Origin: Alphaproteobacteria bacterium
Lineage (GTDB): Bacteria > Pseudomonadota > Alphaproteobacteria > JACZXZ01
NCBI GenBank assembly: GCA_035625915.1
Contig: DASPOR010000204.1
Location: forward strand, 1-53,003
Direction of reading: 5' to 3'
Length of the DNA: 53,003 nt
Position 1 is the stretch's first letter. The number at the start of each line of letters is the position of its first letter. This document shows, piece by piece, positions 7,118-16,027 of the stretch. The notes under the pieces are model-generated. The model had not been told where the DNA came from and searched no databases. It saw nothing but the letters and a program-made list of their open reading frames with translations. Made by a program: the position numbers and the translations under genes.

Positions 7118-8836
7118 ATGATTTACGACTATGTGATCGTTGGCGGCGGCTCCGCCGGCTGCGTGCTGGCTAATCGGCTATCGGGCGATCCGCAGATTAC
7201 GGTCGCCCTCCTCGAAGCAGGGGTCGACACGCCGCCCGAACACATCTCCGAGCAGATCTACGCCTTGCCCTTCCTGCCGCATTACTTCGAGGAGGCATAC
7301 TACTGGACCGAGATCGAGGCTTATTTGGACCCAATCGGCAACCACCCTCTTGCCGAGATCGCGACCTCGATGCGTCCGCGGCGCTACGAGCAGGCGCGCG
7401 TCATGGGGGGCGGCTCGACTGTCAACGGCCAGATCGCAATTCGAGGCCTTCCCTCCGACTACGACGAGTGGGAGGCGCTGGGGGCCAAGGGGTGGTCTTA
7501 TCGCGAATGTCTTCCCTTCTTGCGCAAGCTCGAGCGCGATCTCGACTTCGACGGCCCCTATCACGGCAAGGAGGGGCCAATTCCAATCCATCGCACCTTT
7601 CCCGGCGATTGGGGTGGGCTCTCGCTCGCCTTCCGCGAGACTTTCCAAAGGAAGGGATTTGTCTATTTCGACGATTGTCACGCCAACTTCGGCGACGGTT
7701 GCTTTCCGTTCCCGAAGAACAACGTCTATGGCCACCGTGTCTCGGCGGCATTGGCTTACCTCGACAGCGCGACACGGCTGCGGAAGAACCTCCACATCGC
7801 GCCGAATTGCTTCGTCGAGCAAATAGAGTTCGAGCGTACACGCGCCGTCGCGGTGCGGGCTTCACGCGGCCGCGAGCGAGAGCGCATCGAGGGACGCGAG
7901 ATCATCGTCTCGAGTGGCGCCCTTCACTCGCCGGCACTCCTCATGCGCTCAGGCATCGGGCCGGCGGAGCATTTGCGCGAACACGGAATTTCCGTCGTGG
8001 CGGACCGGCCGGGCGTGGGTTCCAACTTGCAAGAACATCCCCTGCTGGGCATCGGTCTTCACATCAAACCCGAAGGCAGGCTGCGACCGAGTTTGCGCAA
8101 TAATTTCCTTCTTTGCATGCGCTTCAGCTCCGGTTATCCCGACTGCCCGAGCCAGGACATGAAGCTTTCGGTCTCGAATCGTTTTGCTTGGTCCAAAATT
8201 GGCTTCCAACTCGGCACGATCCAATTCGGACCAAATAAGGCGTTCTCGCGCGGGATCGTGCGGCTCCGAAGCAGCGATCCCCGGGAGGAGCCCCTGATCG
8301 CCTTCAATCTGTTATCCGATCCGCGCGATCTTCAGCGCACGATCGACGCCGTTCGCTTCGTCCATGAAGCACTCAATACTTCGCCTGCGAAAGACATGAT
8401 ATTTTCCGCCTTTCCCGGCATTTATGCGGATCTGCAACGAAATTTGACCACCAAGTCGAGGCGTAACAAGCTATTGACCGACGCCGCAGCCTGGCTGCTC
8501 GACGTTGGCGGGCCGGCGCGCGAATTCGCCATGCGCAATTTCATCGCGAAGGCGAAGTACACCCTCGATGAGCTCATGCGCGATGAGCGATTGATGATCG
8601 AATGGATCCGCAGCGGCGTTCAGGGCGACTGGCATGCCTGCGGCACTTGCAAAATAGGCGCGCTCTCGGATCGAATGGCGGTCGTCGGCCCCGATGCGCG
8701 CGTTCACGGCATTGAGAGCCTTCGGGTCGCCGACGCATCGATCATGCCGACAGTACCCTGCGCCAACACCAACATTTCGACCATCATGATCGGAGAGAAA
8801 ATCGCGGACGCGATATTGAAAGGTGCAAAAGCCTAG
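7118..8836 (+). CDS. GMC-family FAD oxidoreductase (choline dehydrogenase-like)
   Basis: A 572-residue FAD enzyme. The ATG at 7118 places the Rossmann motif YVIVGGGSAGCVLANRL at the N-terminus, as usual for the family. GMC signatures follow: ARVMGGGSTVNGQIAIRG near residue 100 and a C-terminal block with WHACGTCKIG (His506) and CANTNISTIMIGEK (Asn550 region), giving the His/Asn catalytic pair. Members oxidise alcohols such as choline or polyethylene glycol, passing electrons to oxygen or a quinone. It opens a plus-strand run of three flavoenzymes and a peptidase. The substrate is not identifiable. Confidence 0.9.
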   Translation: MIYDYVIVGGGSAGCVLANRLSGDPQITVALLEAGVDTPPEHISEQIYALPFLPHYFEEAYYWTEIEAYLDPIGNHPLAEIATSMRPRRYEQARVMGGGSTVNGQIAIRGLPSDYDEWEALGAKGWSYRECLPFLRKLERDLDFDGPYHGKEGPIPIHRTFPGDWGGLSLAFRETFQRKGFVYFDDCHANFGDGCFPFPKNNVYGHRVSAALAYLDSATRLRKNLHIAPNCFVEQIEFERTRAVAVRASRGRERERIEGREIIVSSGALHSPALLMRSGIGPAEHLREHGISVVADRPGVGSNLQEHPLLGIGLHIKPEGRLRPSLRNNFLLCMRFSSGYPDCPSQDMKLSVSNRFAWSKIGFQLGTIQFGPNKAFSRGIVRLRSSDPREEPLIAFNLLSDPRDLQRTIDAVRFVHEALNTSPAKDMIFSAFPGIYADLQRNLTTKSRRNKLLTDAAAWLLDVGGPAREFAMRNFIAKAKYTLDELMRDERLMIEWIRSGVQGDWHACGTCKIGALSDRMAVVGPDARVHGIESLRVADASIMPTVPCANTNISTIMIGEKIADAILKGAKA

Positions 8837-8966
8837 ACGGTAAAGCGACGCCAAGGATGGCAGGAGGATGCTCGGTTTGTCTTTGCGGCGCGCGGTAGGG
8901 GGCGCAACTCACGGCGTTCCTCAGACATGCTATCCTGCGTGAAGCCGGAAAGAGGAGGGGGCCGGC

Positions 8967-10229
8967 ATGAACGGGACGAGCCGCCAAAAAGTTACCGTGA
9001 TTGGTGCTGGAATCGTCGGGACGGTGGCGGCGAATTACCTCCTGCGCGAGGGCCACGAGGTCACGCTAATCGACCGGGCCGGGCCGGGGGAGGCGACCTC
9101 TTTCGGCAATGCCGGCGGAATCACTTGTGCCGCGGTGGTGCCGATTGCCTATCCCGGCATGATCAAGGACATTCCCGGATGGTTGCTCGATCCAAACGGC
9201 CCACTCTATCTCCATTGGTCCTACCTGCCGCAAGTCTTGCCCTGGCTCATCAAATTCCTGCGCGCGGGGCGCCGTGATCGCGTGGAGCGAATTTCGAAGG
9301 CATTGGCGACCCTCAATATCCCGACGTTCGATGCCTATCGTCCCCTGCTCAAGGACGCCGGGCTCGAGCATCTTTTTCACCAGACGGGTCAGCTTTTCGT
9401 CTATCGCAGCAAGCGCGCCTTCGAGCGGGACCGTTTCGGCATCGACTTGAAGCGCGCGACCGGTTTGCGCCTGGACGTCCTCGATGGCGATGAAATTCGC
9501 CAGCTCGAGCCATCGCTGGCGCCCATATTTCCCGCGGCCTATTTCATTCCCGATAACGGCCACTGCAAAAATCCCTTTCGGCTGGTGCAGGGCCTTGCCG
9601 AGTATTTCGTACGCCGCGGCGGCGCCCTAGTGCGGGAAGAGGTGCTGGGATTCGAAATGGGTGCGCGGGGACCCGGCACCTTGATCACGCGCGGCGGCCG
9701 TCGTGCTTCGGATGTGACCGTGATCGCCGCGGGCGTGTGGTCGAATGCGCTAACGAAGCAACTTGGATTCGACGTGCCGATCATTACTCAGCGGGGATAT
9801 CACGTAACGCTTCCCGATCCCGGTGTCATGCCCCGGATTATGGTTCTGCCGATGGACAACAAAATCGCCATCACGCCGATGGAGATGGGACTGAGGCTTG
9901 CCGGCACCGTGGAGCTGGCCAAGCTCGAATCCCCGCCCAACTATGCGCGTGCGAAATGCCTCCTGCGTATCGGCCGCGAGATTTTCCCCGGCCTTCGCAC
10001 TGAGGGATACACGGAGTGGATGGGCAATCGACCGTGCTTTCCCGACAGCTTGCCGGTCCTCGGCCCGGTGCCTGGCCTTGGCGACACCTTCGTTGCGTTC
10101 GGCCATGGCCATCATGGGTTGCTCAGCGCGTCGCAGACTGGCAAGGTGATCGCTGAACTGATCGGCGGCCGCCCCCCTTCGATCGACCTCACGCCGTTTC
10201 GTATCGACCGCTTTTCAAAAAATTCCTAG
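8967..10229 (+). CDS. FAD-dependent amino-acid/amine oxidoreductase, DadA-like
   Basis: A 420-residue DAO-superfamily flavoprotein. The N-terminus holds the dinucleotide-binding VTVIGAGIVGTVAANYLLRE. The C-terminus has the family blocks WMGNRPCFPDSLPVLGP and FGHGHHGLLSAS. Length and architecture match DadA-type D-amino-acid dehydrogenases, but related enzymes oxidise sarcosine or hydroxyproline, so the substrate is open. AAGAGGAGGGG precedes the ATG. A -10-like TATCCT lies near 8931-8936. The TMADH-family gene begins 17 bases downstream, implying a shared transcript and possibly consecutive steps on an amine substrate. Confidence 0.88.
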   Translation: MNGTSRQKVTVIGAGIVGTVAANYLLREGHEVTLIDRAGPGEATSFGNAGGITCAAVVPIAYPGMIKDIPGWLLDPNGPLYLHWSYLPQVLPWLIKFLRAGRRDRVERISKALATLNIPTFDAYRPLLKDAGLEHLFHQTGQLFVYRSKRAFERDRFGIDLKRATGLRLDVLDGDEIRQLEPSLAPIFPAAYFIPDNGHCKNPFRLVQGLAEYFVRRGGALVREEVLGFEMGARGPGTLITRGGRRASDVTVIAAGVWSNALTKQLGFDVPIITQRGYHVTLPDPGVMPRIMVLPMDNKIAITPMEMGLRLAGTVELAKLESPPNYARAKCLLRIGREIFPGLRTEGYTEWMGNRPCFPDSLPVLGPVPGLGDTFVAFGHGHHGLLSASQTGKVIAELIGGRPPSIDLTPFRIDRFSKNS

Positions 10230-10246
10230 CGCCGGAGTGCCCGATC

Positions 10247-12298
10247 ATGCGCGATCCTCGGTTCGATATCCTGTTCGAGCCCGTTCGAATCGGCCCAGTC
10301 GTGGCGAAGAACCGTTTCTATCAGCCGCCCCATTGCAACGGCATGGGCAGCTTCCGGCCGCAAGCCCATGCGGCAATGCGCGGCGTCAAGGCGGAAGGCG
10401 GTTGGGCCGTTGTCAATGCCGAGCATTGCTCGATCCACCCCACTTCGGACGTGGTGCCGGAGGTGCTCCATGCGTTGTGGGACGACGACGATATCCCCTA
10501 TCTCGCGACGATGTGCGACGCGGTTCATGCGCACGGCGCTCTTGCCGGTGTGCAGCTCGCTTATGCCGCGTACTACAACTCGAACCGCTACAGCCGCGAA
10601 GTGCCGATGGGGCCGGTGGCGCGGCCTGTCGACAGCTACTACCCCGTCCAAGCACGCCAAATGGACAAGGCCGACATCCGCAAGCTGCACCGGTGGTGGG
10701 GCGACGCTGCAAAGCGCGCGCGCAAAGCGGGCTTCGACATCATCAATGTCGACGCGAATTTCTCCACCGTCGCATTCCAGTTCCTTTCACCGCGCAACAC
10801 ACGGGTCGACGAATATGGTGGCTCGCTCAAGAACCGCGTACGACTGCTGCGCGAACTCATCGAGGTGACGCAAGAGGCAGCGCAGGGCGCATGCGCCGTG
10901 AGCGTGCGTCTCATCATCGACGAGATGCGCGGAACGCTCGGTCTTCGGGCTAGCGAGGACGGCATCGAGGCCATTTCTCTCCTCGCGGATCTTCCCGATC
11001 TTTGGGACGTGGTGATCGGCACGTGGGCCGACGATTCGCCCACGTCGCGATTTGCACCCGAAAACGATCATGAGCCCTTCATGGCCGGTATCAAGGCGGT
11101 GACCAGGAAGCCAGTGGTCGGCGTGGGGCGCTTCACCTCGCCCGATACGATGGTCTCCCTGATCCGGCGCGGCATCCTCGACATGATCGGCGCCACGCGC
11201 CCTTCGATCGCCGATCCCTTCCTGCCCAAGAAGATCGACGAGGGACGCGAGGACGACATCCGCGAATGCATCGGCTGCAACGTTTGTGTTTCGAGCCATT
11301 TTCAGATGACCAATCTGCGCTGCACCCAGAACCCGACAATGGGAGAGGAATGGCGCAAGGGCTGGCATCCAGAGACAATTCCACCCAAGGGTTCCGAGGA
11401 TACGGTGCTCATCGTTGGGTCGGGCCCGGCCGGGCTCGAATGCGCCCGGGCGCTCGGACAGCGCGGTTACCGCGTGACTCTGGCCGAGCGCGAGAAGCAG
11501 CTCGGCGGACGCGTGAGCCGGGAGGCCAGCCTGCCGGGTCTGCAAGAGTGGCTTCGTGTGCGGGACTGGCGTATGGGACAGCTCCACAAACTTGCCAATG
11601 TCGAGGTCTACAAGGATAGCAACCTATCCCCGGCGGACATCCTTCAATTCGGAGCGCACCGCGTCGTCCTGGCGACTGGCGCACGTTGGCGTGCCGACGG
11701 CATAGGCCGGATAAATCACCTGCCGATTCCAATCGACTCGGGCGTTTCGGTCATCACGCCGGACGACGTCATTGACGGGTGCGCGGTGAACGGGCCGGTC
11801 CTTGTGTTCGATGACGATCATTACTACATGGGCAGCGTTCTGGCCGAAAAACTTGCGCTCGCCGGGCTTGCGGTCACATTGGCGACACCGGCGCCTGAGA
11901 TCGCAGCCTTCACCGCCGCGACCTTGGAGCTGCGGCGCATCGCAGTGCTGCTCGATGCGCTCAAGGTCCGCATGATCACGCATCACGGGCTCGCTCGCGC
12001 CGCCAACGGCGAAGCGCACCTCGTCCATGTCCATACCGATCGCACGCTGAGTCTCGCGGCGGCCACCATTGTCATGGTCACGGCCCGACTGCCCGAGGAT
12101 CGGCTGTACCGGACCCTTGCCGAAATGCCCGATAAGGCTGAGGCCGCCGGCATAAAGTCGGTTACGGCCATCGGCGACTGCCTCGCCCCCGGTGCTATTT
12201 TTCATGCCGTCTATGCCGGTCATCGTTACGCCCGCGAACTCGATGCGCCGAACGCCGAGAGCGCCTTCAAGCGCGAGCGTATCGCGCTCACGGACTGA
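10247..12298 (+). CDS. Trimethylamine dehydrogenase-family Fe-S flavoprotein, substrate unknown
   Basis: A 683-residue enzyme. Residues 1-340 form an old-yellow-enzyme-like FMN barrel; Cys341, Cys344, Cys347 and Cys359 (CIGCNVC...C) form a 4Fe-4S site; residues 385-683 are an ADP/NAD-binding module starting TVLIVGSGPAGLECA. Cys30 in NRFYQPPHC matches the TMADH cysteine that binds FMN covalently. Trp260 and Asp263 align with TMADH Trp264 and Asp267. Other substrate-site residues differ: Tyr60 is His60, Tyr169 is Asp169, His172 is Phe172 and Trp355 is His351. The fold and cofactors are therefore kept, but trimethylamine is unlikely to be the substrate. Histamine- or N-methylproline-type activities are alternatives. 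Confidence 0.88.
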   Translation: MRDPRFDILFEPVRIGPVVAKNRFYQPPHCNGMGSFRPQAHAAMRGVKAEGGWAVVNAEHCSIHPTSDVVPEVLHALWDDDDIPYLATMCDAVHAHGALAGVQLAYAAYYNSNRYSREVPMGPVARPVDSYYPVQARQMDKADIRKLHRWWGDAAKRARKAGFDIINVDANFSTVAFQFLSPRNTRVDEYGGSLKNRVRLLRELIEVTQEAAQGACAVSVRLIIDEMRGTLGLRASEDGIEAISLLADLPDLWDVVIGTWADDSPTSRFAPENDHEPFMAGIKAVTRKPVVGVGRFTSPDTMVSLIRRGILDMIGATRPSIADPFLPKKIDEGREDDIRECIGCNVCVSSHFQMTNLRCTQNPTMGEEWRKGWHPETIPPKGSEDTVLIVGSGPAGLECARALGQRGYRVTLAEREKQLGGRVSREASLPGLQEWLRVRDWRMGQLHKLANVEVYKDSNLSPADILQFGAHRVVLATGARWRADGIGRINHLPIPIDSGVSVITPDDVIDGCAVNGPVLVFDDDHYYMGSVLAEKLALAGLAVTLATPAPEIAAFTAATLELRRIAVLLDALKVRMITHHGLARAANGEAHLVHVHTDRTLSLAAATIVMVTARLPEDRLYRTLAEMPDKAEAAGIKSVTAIGDCLAPGAIFHAVYAGHRYARELDAPNAESAFKRERIALTD

Positions 12299-12376
12299 CC
12301 CGACCTCGGCGCCGAATGGCTTGCCGCCGGTTTGTCGGCGCTACGTGCGCTATCGATGCCTCAGAAGGAGGGAGAA

Positions 12377-13624
12377 ATGACCACGGACAGGGAGACGCTC
12401 CTTGCTTGGGTCGACGCGGAGAAGCAGGATTTGATCGACTTTTTGCAAGGATTCATTCGCGCCAAAAGCCCCAATCCGCCGGGCGATACCCGTGCGGCGG
12501 CGGATCATATCAAGAAATTTCTCGAGCGGCAGAAGTTGCCGTATCGCGTCATCGCACCTCGGGAGGAAATGCCGAACATCGTTGCAAGCTTCGATGCTCG
12601 CTCGGCCGGCCGGCACCTCGTGCTCAACGGACATATTGACGTTTTTCCGGTTGGCGACGGCTTCGGATGGACGCGCGATCCCTGGGGTGGCGAAATCGTC
12701 GACGGTAAAATCTATGGGCGAGGTGCTGTGGATATGAAGACCGGCACCACAGCTTCGATCATGACCTTCATGTTCCTCAACCGCATTAAGGATCGGTTGA
12801 GGGGCAGGCTCACGTTGACGGCGGTGTCGGATGAGGAGACCTTCGGGCCGTGGGGTGCGCGCTATCTGATGGAGCATCATCCGGAGGTTCATGGCGACTG
12901 TCTTTTGAATGGCGAACCGGGCAGCCCCTACTCGGTTCGCTTCGGCGAAAAAGGACCACTCTGGCTCGAATTCACCGTTCGCACGGCGGGCGCCCACGGC
13001 GCTTACACCCATAAGAGCAAGAGTGCCACGAAGATTGCCATGAAACTGGCGGGCGAACTCGAAGCCGTAACGAAGATAAAGCCGGATGTCTCGGACAACA
13101 TTCGCGCGGCCCTCGAAATCGGGCGAGCGACGATGGACAAGGCGATGGGAGACAATGCGGCCGACACCGTGTCGCTGGTAACGCTCAATGTCGGAACGAT
13201 AAGAGGCGGGCTCAAGGTCAATATGGTGCCGAGCGAATGCGTGTTCGAGGTGGATATTCGACTCCCGATCGGCGTCACCAAGGAGCAAGTGCTCAGCACC
13301 GTCGCACCCTTGCTGTCGCGATTTCCGGAGGCGACGATGCGTGAGATCGGCAGCAGCGCGCCGTCGTGGTGCGATCCGAATGGCGAGATGGTCGAGATCC
13401 TTCAAAGAAACGTCGAAAATCTGATGGGGTTCAAGCCGACGCCGATTGTGAGCTTGGGCGGTACCGACGCTCGTCTTTGGCGCTACCAGAATATCCCGGC
13501 ATACGTGTATGGGCCGTTCCCCAACGGAATGGGTTCGCAGGACGAACACGTCGTGATCGACGAATTCCTGCACATCGTGCGCACGCACGTGCTCTCGGCC
13601 TACGACTATCTTACAAGGGAATAA
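12377..13624 (+). CDS. M20-family metallopeptidase (ArgE/DapE/carboxypeptidase type)
   Basis: A 415-residue zinc hydrolase. The ATG at 12377 follows AAGGAGGGAG. Metal ligands are visible: LNGHIDVFP (His86), GRGAVDMK (Asp119), SDEETFG (Glu153-Glu154), NGEPGS (Glu180) and a C-terminal His391 in SQDEHVVIDEF. The catalytic Asp88 and Glu153 are in place, so it should be active. The family removes acyl groups or C-terminal residues from N-acyl amino acids and dipeptides. It is the last gene of the flavoenzyme cluster, 78 bases after the TMADH-family gene, and may release the amine or amino acid on which those enzymes act. Confidence 0.88.
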   Translation: MTTDRETLLAWVDAEKQDLIDFLQGFIRAKSPNPPGDTRAAADHIKKFLERQKLPYRVIAPREEMPNIVASFDARSAGRHLVLNGHIDVFPVGDGFGWTRDPWGGEIVDGKIYGRGAVDMKTGTTASIMTFMFLNRIKDRLRGRLTLTAVSDEETFGPWGARYLMEHHPEVHGDCLLNGEPGSPYSVRFGEKGPLWLEFTVRTAGAHGAYTHKSKSATKIAMKLAGELEAVTKIKPDVSDNIRAALEIGRATMDKAMGDNAADTVSLVTLNVGTIRGGLKVNMVPSECVFEVDIRLPIGVTKEQVLSTVAPLLSRFPEATMREIGSSAPSWCDPNGEMVEILQRNVENLMGFKPTPIVSLGGTDARLWRYQNIPAYVYGPFPNGMGSQDEHVVIDEFLHIVRTHVLSAYDYLTRE

Positions 13625-13688
13625 CGTGACACCCGAGTGCTGCGGTCATGGCGTTCACTCGTGGACGCGCACCGAAGGGCCGCAAAGT

Positions 13689-13717
13689 TTGGCATTCCAG
13701 AGTTCGCGCGCTATACT
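13689..13717 (+). promoter_or_regulatory. Sigma70-type promoter for the cyclase-SUMF1 fusion gene
   Basis: TTGGCA (13689-13694) and TATACT (13712-13717) are separated by 17 bases, close to consensus, in the gap before the cyclase fusion gene. This predicts a start near 13724 and a leader of about 135 bases. Confidence 0.6.
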
Positions 13718-13859
13718 TGCCTCGGCGCAGTCGTTTACCGATCAAGGCCCTTTAGGCCGTGAAAACGGGCGGCGAATAACGGCGCAGGTCAGTTGACGCC
13801 GTGACGAGATTTACCGATTGTCTGCGCATCGATCCGGTCAAAGGAGCGATATCCCGCTG

Positions 13860-15518
13860 ATGCGCGGAGAGATTCGTCAGTTCAATGGCGGCAAGGGCGT
13901 CGGGAAGGACGGATTTTATCCTCCGGATGGACCGCCGCGTCGCCTGGCCGCGATCCTCGCGGCCGACATTGCGGGTTACAGCCGTCTCATGGGCATGGAC
14001 GAGGAAGGGACGCACGCACGCGTCATGCGGCATCGGCGCGAGCTGATCGATCCGACGATCGCAGAGCATCACGGCAAGGTTGTCAAGAATACCGGAGACG
14101 GCTTCATCGCAATGTTCGACAGCCCCGTCGAGGCCGTGCGTTGCGCCGTCGTCATCCAACAAAGCATGATCGGGCGAAATACGTCGCTTCCGCGGGAACG
14201 TTGGGTACTTTATCGCATCGGGGTGAATCTCGGCGATGTCATCGTCGAGCCCGACGATATTTACGGCGAGGGCGTAAATATCGCAGCGCGCCTCGAGGGC
14301 ATTGCCGAGCCGGGCGACGTTTATATCTCCGGCGGTATTTACGAGCAGATCAAGAACAAGCTCGTATGCGGTTATCAGTCCCTCGGGGATCGGCGGGTCA
14401 AGAACATCACCGACCCGATCAGCGTCTACCGCGTGCTGCCGGATCCCGCCGCGGTGCTGAAGGCCCGAACGAGAGGTCGACACGCCGCACTCGCCACGGG
14501 GATTGTGGCCGGCTTTGCGATTGCGGGCGGCGTTCTGTGGTATTTCCTTATTGCCAACCACGCGCCACTGCCGAACGAGGCGTCAACGCCGACCTCCGCG
14601 CTGCAAGCGACGTCACAACCGCCGCCGCAGCCAGCGCCGGCTCCCTCACCAACGCCCGCGCAAACGACGACACAGGCGTCGCCGGCTCCGGCACCTGCGG
14701 TCCCGCAGGCGACACCACAAGCAGCACCGCAGCCGGCACCGCTTCCAGCACCCGTAGCATCTGCTCCCGCAACACCGGCGGCGCCGGAGGCTCCGCAAAC
14801 TGCGATGACAGCACCCCCTCCACCGCCTTCGGCACGCTCGACCGGCGAGCCCGAAACGATACCGTTGCCGGGTGGCACGTTTGCGATGGGCAGCAATGAG
14901 GATTCCTCCGAGAAGCCCGTCCATCGAGTGACGGTGAAACCATTTGCTATAGGAAAATTCCCGGTTACCGTGGGCGAATGGAATGCCTGCGTCGCCGCGA
15001 AGGCATGTACCTATGCGCCGACTGGAATGAACGAGGCGCCGGTCACGAATTTGAGCTGGAACGACACCCAGCAGTACCTTGAATGGCTTTCAAAGACGAC
15101 TCAAAAACAATATCGGCTCCCCACCGAGGCCGAGTGGGAATATGCAGCACGCGGCGGTACGGAGACGAAATATTGGTGGGGCGAGCGGATCGAGAAAAAC
15201 GCGGCTAATTGCAAGGGATGCAACGAGCCGTACGATCCGGCGGCACCGGCCAAGGTCGGCAGCTTCATGCCGAACCCCTTTGGGCTCTACGATACCGGCG
15301 GCGGCGTCGATCAATGGGTCGAGGATTGCTGGCACAAGACATATCAGGGTGCGCCGACGAATGGTTCACAGTGGATGGATGCGGACTGCTCGTCGCACGT
15401 CATCCGGGGAGGGTCTTGGCGGAACGATCCGAGTTATGTGCGACCCGCGAGCCGTGACCACTACGACACGGCAGTGCGCTATCCAACACATGGGTTCCGC
15501 GTCGCTCGCTCGCTATAG
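13860..15518 (+). CDS. Class III nucleotide cyclase fused through a Pro/Ala linker to a SUMF1-like domain
   Basis: A 552-residue fusion. The ATG at 13860 follows AAGGAG (13841-13846); a TTG at 13818 is the alternative. Residues about 28-190 are a cyclase domain with intact Asp36 (AADIAGYS), Asp80 (NTGDGF), Asn140 and Arg144 (VNIAARLEG). One membrane helix spans about 209-232. Residues 233-338 form a low-complexity Pro/Ala/Thr/Gln linker. Residues about 345-552 are an FGE/SUMF1-like domain (LPGGTFAMGS, LPTEAEWEYAARGG, VIRGGSW, HGFRVAR). The C-terminal cysteine pair that formylglycine-generating enzymes need is absent, so a sensory or binding role outside the membrane is likelier than catalysis. 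Confidence 0.88.
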   Translation: MRGEIRQFNGGKGVGKDGFYPPDGPPRRLAAILAADIAGYSRLMGMDEEGTHARVMRHRRELIDPTIAEHHGKVVKNTGDGFIAMFDSPVEAVRCAVVIQQSMIGRNTSLPRERWVLYRIGVNLGDVIVEPDDIYGEGVNIAARLEGIAEPGDVYISGGIYEQIKNKLVCGYQSLGDRRVKNITDPISVYRVLPDPAAVLKARTRGRHAALATGIVAGFAIAGGVLWYFLIANHAPLPNEASTPTSALQATSQPPPQPAPAPSPTPAQTTTQASPAPAPAVPQATPQAAPQPAPLPAPVASAPATPAAPEAPQTAMTAPPPPPSARSTGEPETIPLPGGTFAMGSNEDSSEKPVHRVTVKPFAIGKFPVTVGEWNACVAAKACTYAPTGMNEAPVTNLSWNDTQQYLEWLSKTTQKQYRLPTEAEWEYAARGGTETKYWWGERIEKNAANCKGCNEPYDPAAPAKVGSFMPNPFGLYDTGGGVDQWVEDCWHKTYQGAPTNGSQWMDADCSSHVIRGGSWRNDPSYVRPASRDHYDTAVRYPTHGFRVARSL

Positions 15519-15529
15519 GGGGTACGGTC

Positions 15530-15955
15530 ATGTCGATCACCCGAAGGGCCCTGGTTTCCACGGCCCTGATGCTGTTGCCAGCCAAGGCATTCTCCCAGCA
15601 CACGCCGGCCGCAAAGGACGCCTATCTTTATATCATCTGGCCGCTGAACGGCATGACCATTAAGGGCGCCTTCTGGTGCCGTTTCGGGCTGCGAAACATG
15701 GGCGTCACCCATGCCGGGGACACTTTCGCCAACAGCGGTCACCATCATCTTTTCGTCGACGTGGACGAACCGCTCGATCCAAATCAACCGATCCCGCAGG
15801 ACAAACAGCATTTGCACTTCGGTGCTGGCCAGACCGAGGCGCGGATCGAACTGGCGCCCGGCAAGCATACGCTTCAGCTCGTGCTCGGCGATGCCAATCA
15901 TTATCCATTCGACCCGCCGGTCGTCTCCAAGAAGATCACGATCACGGTGACATGA
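15530..15955 (+). CDS. DUF4399 domain periplasmic protein
   Basis: A 141-residue protein with an N-terminal signal sequence (SITRRALVSTALMLLPAKAFS, a twin-Arg-poor Sec-like signal cleaved after about residue 22). The remainder matches the DUF4399 pattern: a short beta-sandwich-like domain with the His-rich NSGHHHLFVDV and QHLHFGAGQTEA, plus HTLQLVLGDANHYPF. The histidines suggest metal binding, but no function is established for the family. It starts 11 bases after the cyclase-SUMF1 gene and is probably cotranscribed, so it may act in the same periplasmic compartment as the SUMF1-like domain. Confidence 0.8.
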   Translation: MSITRRALVSTALMLLPAKAFSQHTPAAKDAYLYIIWPLNGMTIKGAFWCRFGLRNMGVTHAGDTFANSGHHHLFVDVDEPLDPNQPIPQDKQHLHFGAGQTEARIELAPGKHTLQLVLGDANHYPFDPPVVSKKITITVT

Positions 15956-16027
15956 CCGAGATACGGCACACGCCGCTGAGGCGATACGCAGGCCGGATCG
16001 AGGTCGCGCGACCCGACGCATGAAGCG

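Noticed and set aside
12350-13588. Long open frame (412 codons) antisense to the M20 peptidase
   Set aside because: It is a shadow frame produced by high GC content; the plus-strand peptidase has complete zinc motifs and a good ribosome-binding site.
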